From contig NZ_QFBC01000002.1 in the NCBI RefSeq assembly GCF_003122325.1, forward strand, positions 772,258 through 836,257: 64,000 nt of DNA, written 5' to 3'. A program made the position numbers and the translations under genes. Under the pieces are notes generated by a model, which was not told the origin of the DNA, made no database searches, and saw only the letters and a list, made by a program, of their open reading frames with translations. Within the stretch, counting starts at the first letter, position 1. Each line of letters starts with the position of its first letter. Origin of the DNA: Rhizobium album. GTDB taxonomy: Bacteria > Pseudomonadota > Alphaproteobacteria > Rhizobiales > Rhizobiaceae. Positions 52,212 to 60,995 of the stretch are shown here, piece after piece.

Positions 52212-53522
52212 TCAGCGTAGCCCCTTGAGCGTGCCCGACGTGCCGCGCCACAGCGAGGAGCGCGCACCGCCTTCGTCGCCCGGCGCCTTGTCGAGCTCAT
52301 CCATGTCGTAGAGCGTCAGCACCGAGAGATAATCCTCCATGATCTCGGAGGTATAGGGCAGCATCAGCGCGCCGCAGCGGCTGTCGCGGTACATGCGCTC
52401 CAGCGGCAGGGATTTCAGCATCGACTGGCCGCCGCAGGTGCGGATGGCGAGAGCGGCGATTTCCTGCACGCCTTCCATGACGTTGAACTGCGCCGCATAC
52501 ATGCGCATCACCTGCGCCTTGGAGGGCATGCCCTGCGCCTCCATGAACACCTGCCACCACAACGCCCGCATCGAGGCGAGTTTTGCGTACATCTTGCCGA
52601 CGGTGATGCGCTTGGTGCCGAACATGCGCCGATCGGCCGGCGGCTGGCCGGGGACTTCGCCGCGCAGATAGGCGACGGTGAAATCGAAGGCACCCTGGGC
52701 GACGCCCATATAGGTCGGCGACAGCGTCGCCATCATATGCGGCCAGTGCGGCAGGGTTTTTATGAAGATGCCGCGCGGCATCATCAGGTCTTCCTCGGTG
52801 ACAAAGACATCCTTGAGCACCAGGTCGCGGCTGTTGGTGCCGCGCATGCCGAGCGGATCCCAGGAGCCGGTGACGGAAAGCCCCGGCGCATCCTTGTGCA
52901 CCACGAAGATCATCGTGTCCTCGTGGCGCGGCTCGACGCCGTCGAAATGTTCGGTGCAGACGATCGAATAATAATCGCAGTAACCGGCGAGCGAAGCGAA
53001 CTTCTTGAAACCGTTGATTTTCCAGCCGCCATCGACCTTGCGGCACCAGGTCTGGGCCGGCTTCGACGTCCAGTTCTGCCCGGCTTCGGAAATCGGCTGC
53101 GAATAGATGCCCTGCTCCTTCACCGCCCGGCGGAACTGCCGCTCGCGCAGCGGCGCGAAGGCGGCGCGGTCCTCGTCGGTCAGGTTCGGCAGCTCGTACA
53201 TGAAGCGCGACCACATCATCGACGAATTGTGCATGTTGAAGGTCAGCGCCGTGGCACCGCAATATTTGCCGATCTCGGCGCCGACCATGGCATATTCGCC
53301 GAGGCTGAAACCATGGCCGCCGAATTCCTTCGGCACGGTCAGCGTCAAAAACCCCTCTGCAGCCAGGTCCTTGTAGTTTTCGACCGGAAAGGAGGCCTCG
53401 TCATCGATGCCCTTGGCGCGCGGCGCAAAACGCTCACGGCCCAATTCGTTGATGCGCGTCAGCACATCGAGCACCTCGGGCCGGATGCGGGAGAGGTCGT
53501 AATAATCTGCGGGTTCGCTCAT
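52212..53522 (-). CDS. Acyl-CoA-dehydrogenase-fold flavoprotein (possible flavin-dependent monooxygenase)
   Basis: The 436-residue protein has the acyl-CoA dehydrogenase N, M and C domains: TVPKEFGGHGFSLGEYAMV, ISEAGQNWTSKPAQTWCRKVDGGWKINGFKKF-type middle domain, SWDPLGMRGTNSRDLVLKDVFV, and AIRTCGGQSMLKSLPLERMYRDSR. At the position of the catalytic Glu in the usual YEGT(S/N)EI it reads LPYTSEI (389-394), so the proton-abstracting Glu is missing. Together with a flavin reductase in the operon this favours a DszC-type monooxygenase or another non-dehydrogenase role. The ATG at 53522 lies 73 bases after the NicX-like gene. Confidence 0.85.
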   Translation of the reverse strand: MSEPADYYDLSRIRPEVLDVLTRINELGRERFAPRAKGIDDEASFPVENYKDLAAEGFLTLTVPKEFGGHGFSLGEYAMVGAEIGKYCGATALTFNMHNSSMMWSRFMYELPNLTDEDRAAFAPLRERQFRRAVKEQGIYSQPISEAGQNWTSKPAQTWCRKVDGGWKINGFKKFASLAGYCDYYSIVCTEHFDGVEPRHEDTMIFVVHKDAPGLSVTGSWDPLGMRGTNSRDLVLKDVFVTEEDLMMPRGIFIKTLPHWPHMMATLSPTYMGVAQGAFDFTVAYLRGEVPGQPPADRRMFGTKRITVGKMYAKLASMRALWWQVFMEAQGMPSKAQVMRMYAAQFNVMEGVQEIAALAIRTCGGQSMLKSLPLERMYRDSRCGALMLPYTSEIMEDYLSVLTLYDMDELDKAPGDEGGARSSLWRGTSGTLKGLR

Positions 53523-53595
53523 CAGTCTGTTCCCTTGAAATTCTCGATCGCGCATGACCATCGGCAGGCACCCCGGCGCCTTCGGCCGTCATGCC

Positions 53596-54645
53596 TCAGA
53601 GGACGAGGTCGCCCTGGAGACGGCCTTCCTTCACCACCACGCGGCCATCGAGCGCGATGGTGCATTTGCGCATCGGCAGGTCGAAATGGCCCTCGGTGAA
53701 GCGGCCGGCATACTGGTTGGCGCCGGTCGACCAGAGGAAGTTGCCGGCCCAGGCGCGGAATTCGACCGCCTGCATGTCACGCTTGTCGTAGAGCGCGCCG
53801 GAGACCCAGCGGGCCGCCGGGTTCATGCCCCATCCGACATGCGAGAAGCCATAGGCAAGCGGATCTTCCCAGGCTTCCATGTAGTCGCGGAACAGCTCGG
53901 CATCGAGCCCGTCACCCTTGATGGCGGTGACGAAATCGTTCTCGACGGTGAAATCGATGCGGCTGGTCAGGTAACTCTTGAAGGTCAGGTTCATGTCGCC
54001 GACATCCATGACGATGCGGCCATTGACCGTGTTCGGACCGGGAAACGCCAGGCAGAGACCGCCCGGCCAATGCGCCACGGCGCCAGGCGTCGTGCCGAAA
54101 CCCGGCGTGCCGCCGCAGGGCGCATTTATGAGGTCGATGACCAGATCGGTGCCGGCAGCAGACGTCACCCGCATTTCTTTCGCATCGCGCAGCATCTGGA
54201 TGCCGAGTGCCACCTTGGGGCCGAGTTCGGCCGTCGGCTCGCAACGTTCGAGGATTTCCGGATGCTCGTTGCAGACGACGAGGATGCGGGCGCCCGCCTC
54301 CTCCACCTCAGGCCATTCGGCGGCGTGGATCATGCCCTCGACGGTGCAATCGACGATGATCTCGCATTGTTTCATCGCTTCGATCGCCGCGCGGTTCTTC
54401 TGGATGGCGAGCGAGGTGCCGGTCGATTTCACCGGCACGGGTGCCGTCTGCCGCGGCGTCGGCATGGTGATCATGCAATAATCGGCGCCGAGATCGTGGC
54501 AGGCGAGATCCGCGAGTTGGACCAGCACAGGACGCGACTGCGTCTCCGAAACGATCGCCACCCGCGTGCCGCGCCCGATCCCATTGAGCGTGAAAACCCG
54601 TCGGAAGCAGGCAAGCCACTTCCCTTCAATGCGCTCCTGCAGCAT
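53596..54645 (-). CDS. NicX-like ring-cleaving dioxygenase (2,5-dihydroxypyridine 5,6-dioxygenase family)
   Basis: The 349-residue protein is similar along its length to NicX: an N-terminal domain with a long AIEAMKQCEIIVDCT segment, then RVTSAAGTDL, AHWPGGLCLAFPG, VMDVGDMNLTFKSYL and YGFSHVGWGMNPAARW. NicX iron ligands are two His and an Asp near its C-terminus, and equivalents are present: His269 (FSHVGWG), His320 and Asp322 (EGHFDLPMRKC). NicX opens 2,5-dihydroxypyridine to N-formylmaleamate. Here the substrate may be a substituted pyridine or related N-heterocycle. It is the first gene of the operon; GGGAG precedes the ATG. Confidence 0.85.
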   Translation of the reverse strand: MLQERIEGKWLACFRRVFTLNGIGRGTRVAIVSETQSRPVLVQLADLACHDLGADYCMITMPTPRQTAPVPVKSTGTSLAIQKNRAAIEAMKQCEIIVDCTVEGMIHAAEWPEVEEAGARILVVCNEHPEILERCEPTAELGPKVALGIQMLRDAKEMRVTSAAGTDLVIDLINAPCGGTPGFGTTPGAVAHWPGGLCLAFPGPNTVNGRIVMDVGDMNLTFKSYLTSRIDFTVENDFVTAIKGDGLDAELFRDYMEAWEDPLAYGFSHVGWGMNPAARWVSGALYDKRDMQAVEFRAWAGNFLWSTGANQYAGRFTEGHFDLPMRKCTIALDGRVVVKEGRLQGDLVL

Positions 54646-55115
54646 CGAATTCTCCCAGTTTGTGTGAACCGCCCCTCAGCGATTTCTTTACTTATGAGTT
54701 AAATTTGTTTGAGGCTTGAAGTTCTGTCAATAGGCAATTTTGCGATTGTCGTTTCGAACGAAAAAAAACGGCAGACGGGCGCTGCAGGATCGAGAACATC
54801 GAGACGTGCTCGGATGTCGATGTCGTTGCGTCCCCACAGACCAGTGGCGACAAAGCGATGCCTGGCGCCTTCGGCGATGGCCACTTTGCCAAAATGGCCA
54901 TCGCAACAGGCGGCCGTGGTGGATTTTGCCATGGTACAGCTTTCGAGCCGGCGGCTGGAAGCCGAGAGACGATGCCATCGTTCTTGGCCACGTATGAGCA
55001 TCCCTTTTTGTCGACCGGCGGATTCCCTTGCATTGATGTGGGAGAGCGGCCTCGGGATGAAGCGATGCCTGCAGAGAATGTTCTGCAAGCGCCAGAGTTG
55101 CCGAGCACATACGAA
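54646..55115. other. Intergenic region without a confident gene
   Basis: The leftmost 80 bases are AT-rich and should contain the leftward promoter of the NicX-like operon and its TetR operator; TTTA...TAAA arms near 54686-54702 are weakly palindromic. The remaining bases are open in several frames on both strands. The best rightward frame (54858-55142, 94 codons) has no ribosome site, and I recognise no product in any of them. Confidence 0.4.
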
Positions 55116-55140
55116 GGAACCAGTTTCTCCTTACGGGGTT
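55116..55140 (+). promoter_or_regulatory. EcfG/RpoE2-type general stress promoter
   Basis: GGAAC at 55116-55120, a 16-base spacer, then GGTT. This fits the alphaproteobacterial EcfG consensus GGAAC-N16/17-CGTT with one mismatch, 30 bases upstream of the small stress protein ATG. Confidence 0.65.
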
Positions 55141-55170
55141 GAATATGCGTCACAACGTGGAGGACATCTC

Positions 55171-55572
55171 ATGCAAGTCGTTGGCAAGCAGGTTCATGAC
55201 GAGAAAACCGCCGTTACCGTCGAATTCATCGGTAATGGCGGCGATCTGGTTTCGGTGCAGATGAAAAAGTCGCAGGACGGCGGTGTCGATCGTCACAATG
55301 CCGTCAACAAAGCCAAGGCTGTCATGATTCAACTGGCATCGTTCGAAGACAGCCAAGACGTTTCGACCGGAACCGCCGATCATGACCCGGACGAATCCCC
55401 GGCCGTGGTATCGATGCGGCAGGAGCAGGAAACCCAGGCCTCTGCAAGTCTTGAAGAACAGTTGGACGAAGGCCTCGCCGGCACGTTCCCTGCCAGCGAT
55501 CCTGTCGCAACCACCGTCAGCACCATTCCTGGCGGACGCACAGACAATCCGGACGCCAAGATTGGGAACTAG
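55171..55572 (+). CDS. Small conserved stress-associated protein (hypothetical)
   Basis: The 133-residue protein has an N-terminal half resembling a small beta domain (VTVEFIGNGGDLVSVQMKK), then an acidic tail with EEQLDEGLAGTFPASDPVATTVS. The Asp-Glu-x-x-x-x-TFPASDP motif recurs at the C-termini of small stress-induced proteins in alphaproteobacteria; its function is unknown. GGAGG precedes ATG 55171, and an EcfG-type promoter lies just upstream. An upstream extension of the frame to 54709 has no ribosome site and is not used. Confidence 0.75.
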   Translation: MQVVGKQVHDEKTAVTVEFIGNGGDLVSVQMKKSQDGGVDRHNAVNKAKAVMIQLASFEDSQDVSTGTADHDPDESPAVVSMRQEQETQASASLEEQLDEGLAGTFPASDPVATTVSTIPGGRTDNPDAKIGN

Positions 55573-55735
55573 TTGCGCAGTGCATGGCAGAGCCGCTGGC
55601 ATTGGGGTGTGACCGCAACGTGGGAGCCGCTTCGTTACATGCGCGGCCTCTCGAAACGGCATGAAGTTGGCTGCTTTCTTCTGCGGACTTTCCCCTGACT
55701 ATCAAAGCGAGCAAAGGAGTTTCTGAACAATCCAG

Positions 55736-55761
55736 GGAACTCCCGCCTATTCAAATAAGTT
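55736..55761 (+). promoter_or_regulatory. EcfG/RpoE2-type general stress promoter
   Basis: GGAAC at 55736-55740, a 17-base spacer and AGTT, matching the EcfG consensus except for one -10 base. It would drive the 25-residue peptide, the PhnA-like membrane protein and possibly the catalase. The rest of the 240-base gap to its left shows no gene. Confidence 0.65.
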
Positions 55762-55812
55762 AATGCAGGCATCTTGCGAGCATTCGCTCGCCTCTTACCG
55801 GAGGTCTTCAAA

Positions 55813-55890
55813 ATGGGTCGTGGTATTCTTCTCTGGCTTCTCGGCATCCCGCTGCCGATCGTCATTCTTCTCGTTCTCTTCCTGCGATAG
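55813..55890 (+). CDS. 25-residue hydrophobic small protein
   Basis: A short frame beginning MGRGILLWLLGIPLPIVILL and ending in Arg would form a single membrane helix. GGAGG lies 9 bases upstream, and the next gene starts 9 bases downstream with GGAGG over the stop, so this is a true operon position. Similar very small hydrophobic proteins are, to my knowledge, common in rhizobia. It is behind the EcfG promoter at 55736, so it may be a membrane-stress peptide; the function is unknown. Confidence 0.7.
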   Translation: MGRGILLWLLGIPLPIVILLVLFLR

Positions 55891-55899
55891 GAGGCGAAC

Positions 55900-56796
55900 A
55901 TGGCACTCTACAGTTCAGGCGTTTCCGACGTCGGCGTCGAATCCAGCGTGCCGGCGCTGGCCTGGGGTCCCGTCATCGGCGGGTCGGTTGCGGCGGCGGC
56001 CACAACGATCATTCTTTTGCTGCTTGGTTCAGGCGTCGGCCTTACCATGGTTTCACCATGGGCAGGAGAAAGTGCTTCTTTCACCACTGTCAGCGTCACT
56101 GCGGCAATCTGGTTCGTCGTGGTGCAGTGGCTGTCTTCCGCGTTCGGCGGTTACCTGACCGGTCGTCTGCGGACCAAATGGGCAGGTGTCCATACCGACG
56201 AAGTGTTCTTTCGCGATACGGCTCACGGATTCCTGAGCTGGGCACTGGCGACGGTGGTCGTCATGGGACTGGCAGGCTCGGCATTCACGTCCCTCGCCGG
56301 AGCGGGAGCGCAGGCGGTATCCACGGCCGCCACGACGGCGGTAACGGCGGGTTCCGCTGCCGCGGCGAATACCTCTGCATCGGATGCTGCAACCGGATAC
56401 TTTACGGATCTCCTGCTGCGTCCGCAGGATGTATCGGCAAGGGCACAGGGAGATGATGCATCGGCAGCGGCCGAGGTTTCCCGGATCCTTGTGCAGGGAG
56501 CAGTCGCCAATGGCCTGCCGGAAACTGACAAGGCCTATCTATCCACGATTGTCGCATCGCGAACGGGGCTTTCGCCGGAAGAAGCAAGGACTCGGGTCGA
56601 GCAGGTGCTGCAGCAGATCGAGGATGCGAAGAATGCTGCATTGAAGGCTGCCGATGACGCGCGCAAATCTGCTGCCACGACGGCGATGCTCGGGGCTCTT
56701 TCCCTGCTGATCGGCGCCTTCATCGCTTCGGCATCGGCTGCTTTCGGCGGGAGGCAACGGGATGACGAAGAAGCTGCAGTGATCGTCCAACGCTAA
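55900..56796 (+). CDS. PhnA-like membrane protein (hypothetical)
   Basis: The 298-residue protein has membrane segments at about residues 20-50 ([24 protein letters not shown]), 65-85, 110-130 and 265-285. An Ala/Thr/Ser-rich linker and a charged helical stretch ([31 protein letters not shown]) lie between the last two. Such proteins are annotated PhnA-like in rhizobia without known function and have no link to phosphonates. ATG 55900 has GGAGG 7 bases upstream. It is probably stress-induced with the small peptide before it. Confidence 0.75.
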   Translation: MALYSSGVSDVGVESSVPALAWGPVIGGSVAAAATTIILLLLGSGVGLTMVSPWAGESASFTTVSVTAAIWFVVVQWLSSAFGGYLTGRLRTKWAGVHTDEVFFRDTAHGFLSWALATVVVMGLAGSAFTSLAGAGAQAVSTAATTAVTAGSAAAANTSASDAATGYFTDLLLRPQDVSARAQGDDASAAAEVSRILVQGAVANGLPETDKAYLSTIVASRTGLSPEEARTRVEQVLQQIEDAKNAALKAADDARKSAATTAMLGALSLLIGAFIASASAAFGGRQRDDEEAAVIVQR

Positions 56797-56812
56797 AAGT
56801 CCTCTCGATTGG

Positions 56813-56856
56813 GATGCCGTCCGTCCGGACGGCATCTCAGCCCGCCTTCGGGCGGC
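56813..56856. repeat. Two tandem palindromic hairpins
   Basis: GATGCCGTCCG and CGGACGGCATC (11-bp arms, 2-base loop, 56813-56836) are followed 3 bases later by GCCCGCC and GGGCGGC (7-bp arms, 3-base loop, 56840-56856). They fill the gap before the catalase gene and may end or attenuate transcription, or stabilise the upstream message. Confidence 0.65.
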
Positions 56857-56912
56857 ATGTCTGTTTCCGGGCTTGCTTTGCCCTTCAAAATCATTCGATC
56901 CAGGAGTCCATC

Positions 56913-59060
56913 ATGGCCAAGAAAACCACCGGCAGGACGCCGCGCGCAAAAACCGACACGGCTACGATCCATGACGTCCAACTGCAAAGAGGCACGGGCG
57001 GCGAACTTCACCAGATAGCCGAAGACGACATGCCTCTGCTGACGACAGCCCAGGGCGGCCCGGTTGCAGACGACCAGAATTCGCTTCGGGTCGGCCCGCG
57101 CGGCCCTCTCGTCGTCGACGATTTTCATTTCCGGGAAAAGATATTCCACTTCGACCACGAGCGCATCCCCGAGAGGGTGGTGCATGCACGCGGTTATGGG
57201 GCGCATGGCTTCTTCGAGACTTACGATTCCCTCGCTGCTTACACGAAAGCGGATCTCTTCCAGCGGTCCGGTGAGCGCACGCCCGTCTTCGTTCGCTTCT
57301 CGACGGTTGCCGGCAACAAGGGATCGGCCGACCTTGCCCGCGACGTCCGTGGTTTTGCGGTCAAGTTTTACACAAAGGAAGGCAACTGGGACCTCGTCGG
57401 CAACAATATTCCGGTGTTCTTCATCCAGGATGCCATCAAGTTCCCGGACCTGATCCACGCGGCCAAGCAGGAGCCGGATCGGGCCTTTCCACAGGCGCAG
57501 ACAGCGCACGACAATTTTTGGGACTTCATCAGCCTGACACCGGAAAGCATGCACATGGTCATGTGGATCATGTCTGACCGCGCCATTCCCCGTTCGCTCC
57601 GTTTCATGGAAGGGTTCGGCGTTCACACCTTCCGCTTCGTCAACGCCAAGGACGAATCGACTTTTGTCAAATTCCACTGGAAACCCAAGCTCGGCCTGCA
57701 ATCCGTCGCGTGGAACGAGGCGGTCAAGATCAACGGCGCCGATCCCGACTTCCATCGCCGCGATCTCTGGCAATCGATCCAGTCCGGCAATTATCCGGAA
57801 TGGGAACTGCAGGTGCAACTGTTCGATCAGGACTTTGCCGATAGTTTCGATTTCGACGTGCTCGACCCGACCAAGATCATCCCGGAAGAAATGCTGCCGC
57901 CGCAGCCGATCGGCCGGCTGGTGCTCGATCGCATGCCGGACAATTTTTTCGCCGAGACCGAACAGGTTGCGTTCATGACGCAGAACGTGCCCCCCGGCAT
58001 AGATTTCAGCAACGACCCGCTGCTGCAGGGTCGAAACTTTTCCTACCTGGATACGCAATTGAAGCGCCTGGGCGGACCGAACTTCACGCATCTGCCGATC
58101 AATGCGCCGAAGTGTCCCTTCGCCCATTTCCAGCAGGATGGGCACATGGCAATGCGCAACCCGGTCGGCCGCGTGAACTACCAGCCGAATTCGTTTGGCG
58201 AAGGACCACGGGAATCGCCAACGCGCGGTTTTCGGCATTTCCCCGCAGAGGAACAGGGTGCCAAGGCGCGGCTGCGCCCGGAAAGCTTTGCCGACCACTA
58301 CAGCCAGGCCCGGCAATTCTATGTCAGCCAAACCCCCCCGGAACAGCGTCATATGGCTGCGGCGCTGACCTTCGAACTGAGCAAGGTCGAGACACCCGCG
58401 ATCCGCGAACGCATGGTCTCTCATCTCCTCAATATCGACGAGACACTTGCGGCGACCGTTGCCCAGAAACTCGGTTTTCAATCCATGCCGAAGCCGGCGG
58501 ATGCTGCCGTGCCGACCCGTCAGGACCTGGAACCGTCGCCGGCGCTCAGCATCGTCGAACGCGGGCCTCGGCGGTTCGAGGGGCGCAAGCTCGGCATCCT
58601 GATCACTGACGGCGTCGATGCCAAGCTGTTGAAGGGCCTCACGGCGGCGGTCTCCAAGGAAAAGGCCGTCTGCGAATTGATCGCCCCCAAGGTCGGCGGC
58701 GTCACGGCATCGGACGGCAAATGGATCAACGCCAATCACATGATTGACGGCGGTCCTTCCGTGCTCTTCGACGCCATCGTGGTCCTGACCTCCGCCGACG
58801 CGATCGAAGATCTGGTGAAGGAGGCGACGGCCCGCGACTTCGTCGCCGATGCGTTCCAGCACTGCAAGTTCATCGGCTACGATCCATCGGCAATGCCGTT
58901 GCTGGAGAAGGCCGGGATCGCCTATGCCCTGGATGAAGGCGTAATTGTCCTTCCAGGAGAGGCCGGGCTGTCCAGTTTCGTCTCTGAACTCGGTAAACTG
59001 CGCGTGTGGGGCCGGGAACCGTCGGTCAAGCTTGGCAAGGCGTCACCCCCGGTCAAGTGA
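56913..59060 (+). CDS. katE: Large-subunit (clade 2, HPII-type) catalase
   Basis: The 715-residue protein is a monofunctional heme catalase: catalytic His in [15 protein letters not shown], Asn in the [24 protein letters not shown] segment, and proximal heme Tyr in [10 protein letters not shown]. After about residue 540 it adds the flavodoxin/DJ-1-like C-terminal domain ([35 protein letters not shown]) that defines large-subunit KatE-type enzymes. It disproportionates hydrogen peroxide in the cytoplasm. CAGGAG precedes ATG 56913. It is probably part of the general-stress island, as EcfG targets commonly include catalases, but no EcfG motif lies immediately in front of it. Confidence 0.93.
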   Translation: MAKKTTGRTPRAKTDTATIHDVQLQRGTGGELHQIAEDDMPLLTTAQGGPVADDQNSLRVGPRGPLVVDDFHFREKIFHFDHERIPERVVHARGYGAHGFFETYDSLAAYTKADLFQRSGERTPVFVRFSTVAGNKGSADLARDVRGFAVKFYTKEGNWDLVGNNIPVFFIQDAIKFPDLIHAAKQEPDRAFPQAQTAHDNFWDFISLTPESMHMVMWIMSDRAIPRSLRFMEGFGVHTFRFVNAKDESTFVKFHWKPKLGLQSVAWNEAVKINGADPDFHRRDLWQSIQSGNYPEWELQVQLFDQDFADSFDFDVLDPTKIIPEEMLPPQPIGRLVLDRMPDNFFAETEQVAFMTQNVPPGIDFSNDPLLQGRNFSYLDTQLKRLGGPNFTHLPINAPKCPFAHFQQDGHMAMRNPVGRVNYQPNSFGEGPRESPTRGFRHFPAEEQGAKARLRPESFADHYSQARQFYVSQTPPEQRHMAAALTFELSKVETPAIRERMVSHLLNIDETLAATVAQKLGFQSMPKPADAAVPTRQDLEPSPALSIVERGPRRFEGRKLGILITDGVDAKLLKGLTAAVSKEKAVCELIAPKVGGVTASDGKWINANHMIDGGPSVLFDAIVVLTSADAIEDLVKEATARDFVADAFQHCKFIGYDPSAMPLLEKAGIAYALDEGVIVLPGEAGLSSFVSELGKLRVWGREPSVKLGKASPPVK

Positions 59061-59062
59061 TG

Positions 59063-59100
59063 TTTGCCTGGGCGCGGCGCCTCAGCCGCGCCCAGGCAAA
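59063..59100. terminator. Strong bidirectional terminator between catalase and Ku genes
   Basis: A perfect 16-bp inverted repeat with a 6-base loop starts TTTGCCTGGG and ends CCCAGGCAAA, 3 bases after the catalase stop. It is followed by ATTG on the right and T-rich sequence on the minus strand, so it can stop transcripts from both converging genes. Confidence 0.8.
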
Positions 59101-59138
59101 ATTGATCGAAGAAAGCAGGAGGCGGAGAACACCGGCTA

Positions 59139-59951
59139 TCAGGCCGACTTTCGCGATTTCAGTTCTTTGGAGACGGAGCGCTTCAATGCCTCCATGATGT
59201 CCACGACGTTGCTGCCCTTGCCTCCGCCATGCGGCCGCGAAGGCTTTTTCGACGATTTGAGAGCCCGTTTCTTTTTGGCAATCAGCTTGAGAAGGCTTTC
59301 CTGGATCGGATCGGACACCATGTCGGCGGACCAGCGCCGCGTCCGCTTCTCGATCAATCTTTCGATTTCGGTCCTTGCATCGGCATCCGGCGTTTCATCT
59401 ATGTCCTTGAAGTAATCCTTTTCGGGTCGAACCTCGTCGCCAAAACGCAATGTCCAGACCACGATGCCCTTGCCGCGGGGCTCCAGGACGACGGCCCGTT
59501 CGCGCCGCCCCAGGACGACACGCGAAATGCCGAGTACATTTTCCGCCTTCATTGCGTCGCGAATGACCGCAAAGGCCTCGTCACCGATCTTGTCGTTGGG
59601 GGTCAGGTAAAACGGCGTTTCGAGATAGATCCACTCGATGCTTTCGCGCGATACGAATTTTTCGATATCGATGGTGCGGACCGTCTCGAGTTCGACCGAT
59701 TCCAGATCCTTGTCGGTCAGAATGACATAGTCGTCCTCGGCGCGTTCATACCCTTTTGCCTCGTCGTTTTCTTTCACCGGCTTTCCGGTCACGGAGTCCA
59801 CATAGCGTGAAACGACCCTGTTGCCGGTTTGCTTGTTGAGCGTGTGAAAACGGACCTTTTCCGCTTCCGATGTCGCCGACGTCATGGCGACCGGGCAGGT
59901 AACCAGAGAAAGCTTCAGGTATCCGCTCCAATAGGGACGACGAGACGCCAT
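59139..59951 (-). CDS. ku: Ku protein (non-homologous end joining)
   Basis: The 270-residue protein has the bacterial Ku core: YWSGYLKLSLVTCPVAMTSATSEAEKVRFHTLNKQTGNRV, the FYLTPNDKIGDEAFAVIRDAM segment and WTLRFGDEVR. A basic C-terminal tail (KKKRALKSSKKPSRP) follows, used to recruit LigD and bind DNA. Ku dimers ring broken DNA ends in the cytoplasm. It follows a second Ku gene by 11 bases and is divergent from ligD across a stress promoter. Length is normal for the family. Confidence 0.93.
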   Translation of the reverse strand: MASRRPYWSGYLKLSLVTCPVAMTSATSEAEKVRFHTLNKQTGNRVVSRYVDSVTGKPVKENDEAKGYERAEDDYVILTDKDLESVELETVRTIDIEKFVSRESIEWIYLETPFYLTPNDKIGDEAFAVIRDAMKAENVLGISRVVLGRRERAVVLEPRGKGIVVWTLRFGDEVRPEKDYFKDIDETPDADARTEIERLIEKRTRRWSADMVSDPIQESLLKLIAKKKRALKSSKKPSRPHGGGKGSNVVDIMEALKRSVSKELKSRKSA

Positions 59952-59962
59952 CACCACTCTCC

Positions 59963-60853
59963 TCAACTTGACTTCTTGCGGGTCGATTTTGCGCGTTGCC
60001 CGGAAGCATCGGATGATGCCGGTCGTTTGCGCGTTTTCGAATTGGTGTTCGCCGCCTTCGGTTTTCCGCTCCCGCTTCGCAGGCCGGCGCTCTCCTGCAG
60101 GGCCTGCAGCAGATCGCCGGGCTTGGAGACCTTCACGGGCTTCGGCCGGGGAAGAGTTCGGCCTTCCGCCTTCGCCTTGATAAGTGTGGCGAGGGCGTTT
60201 TCATAGCGGTCGTCGAATTGGGCGGGATCGAACGTTCCCCTTTTTGTGGAAATGATGTGTTTGGCCAGATCGAGCATTTCATCGTCGATCTTGATCTTCG
60301 GCACCCCATCGAAAGCCTCTTCCGAGGGGAGGACTTCGTAATCGAAATTGAGCGTGGTCGCGATCAGGCCGCGGCCGTGTGCCCTGATCAGGACGGTGCG
60401 CATGCGGCGAAACAGCACCGTCCGGGCGATGGCCGTGGCATTGCATTTGTCGAACGCTTCACGCAACGCGGCGAACGTAGGTTCAGACGTTTCATCCGTC
60501 GGCACGAGATAATAAGGCTTGTCGAAGTAGATATCGTCCACGTCTGTGCAAGGAATGAACGCCTCCAATTCAAGCAGCTTGTCGGAATCGGGAATGACAG
60601 CGGTGACTTCATCCGGATCGATCATGATGTGGTCGCCATTGTCCAGTTCGAAGCCTTTCACCTGATCGGCGCGTTCTACCGTTTCTTCGGTTTCGCTATC
60701 GACGAATTCCCTTTTCAGGCGGTTACGGGTCTTCTTGCTGATCAGATGGAAGCTGATACGCTCCGCCGCGGAGGCAGCCGTGTAGAGCCCGACGCCGCAA
60801 CTGATGTCGCCCAATTTGATGTGCCCTTTCCATTGGGCGCGGTGCGCGGACAT
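59963..60853 (-). CDS. ku: Ku protein, second paralogue
   Basis: The 296-residue protein is another full Ku: WKGHIKLGDISCGVGLYTAASAAERISFHLI, EAFIPCTDVDDIYFDKPYYLVPTDETSEPTF and a core ending YENALATLIKAKAEGR. A longer lysine/arginine-rich tail (KPKAANTNSKTRKRP) suggests stronger DNA binding. The ATG at 60853 is about 40 bases downstream of an EcfG-type promoter. Two adjacent Ku genes may act as a heterodimer, as known in some rhizobia. Confidence 0.93.
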   Translation of the reverse strand: MSAHRAQWKGHIKLGDISCGVGLYTAASAAERISFHLISKKTRNRLKREFVDSETEETVERADQVKGFELDNGDHIMIDPDEVTAVIPDSDKLLELEAFIPCTDVDDIYFDKPYYLVPTDETSEPTFAALREAFDKCNATAIARTVLFRRMRTVLIRAHGRGLIATTLNFDYEVLPSEEAFDGVPKIKIDDEMLDLAKHIISTKRGTFDPAQFDDRYENALATLIKAKAEGRTLPRPKPVKVSKPGDLLQALQESAGLRSGSGKPKAANTNSKTRKRPASSDASGQRAKSTRKKSS

Positions 60854-60893
60854 GGCGTGCTCCTGGCAGATGCGTCGAGGGGTGTCCGCGGAC

Positions 60894-60918
60894 AACACAT
60901 TGTCCTCGAAAAAGTTCC
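60894..60918 (-). promoter_or_regulatory. EcfG/RpoE2-type promoter of the Ku operon
   Basis: On the minus strand GGAAC (60918-60914), a 16-base spacer and TGTT (60897-60894) match the general-stress consensus with one mismatch, 40 bases before the first Ku ATG. A GGAAC on the plus strand at 60931-60938 has no suitable -10 for ligD. Confidence 0.65.
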
Positions 60919-60995
60919 GGCAGAGAGCAGGGATGGCGCAGGGAACTTCTGCGAAGCGGCCGAATTCTAGGAGGTGAACGAGATCGAGGCCGACC

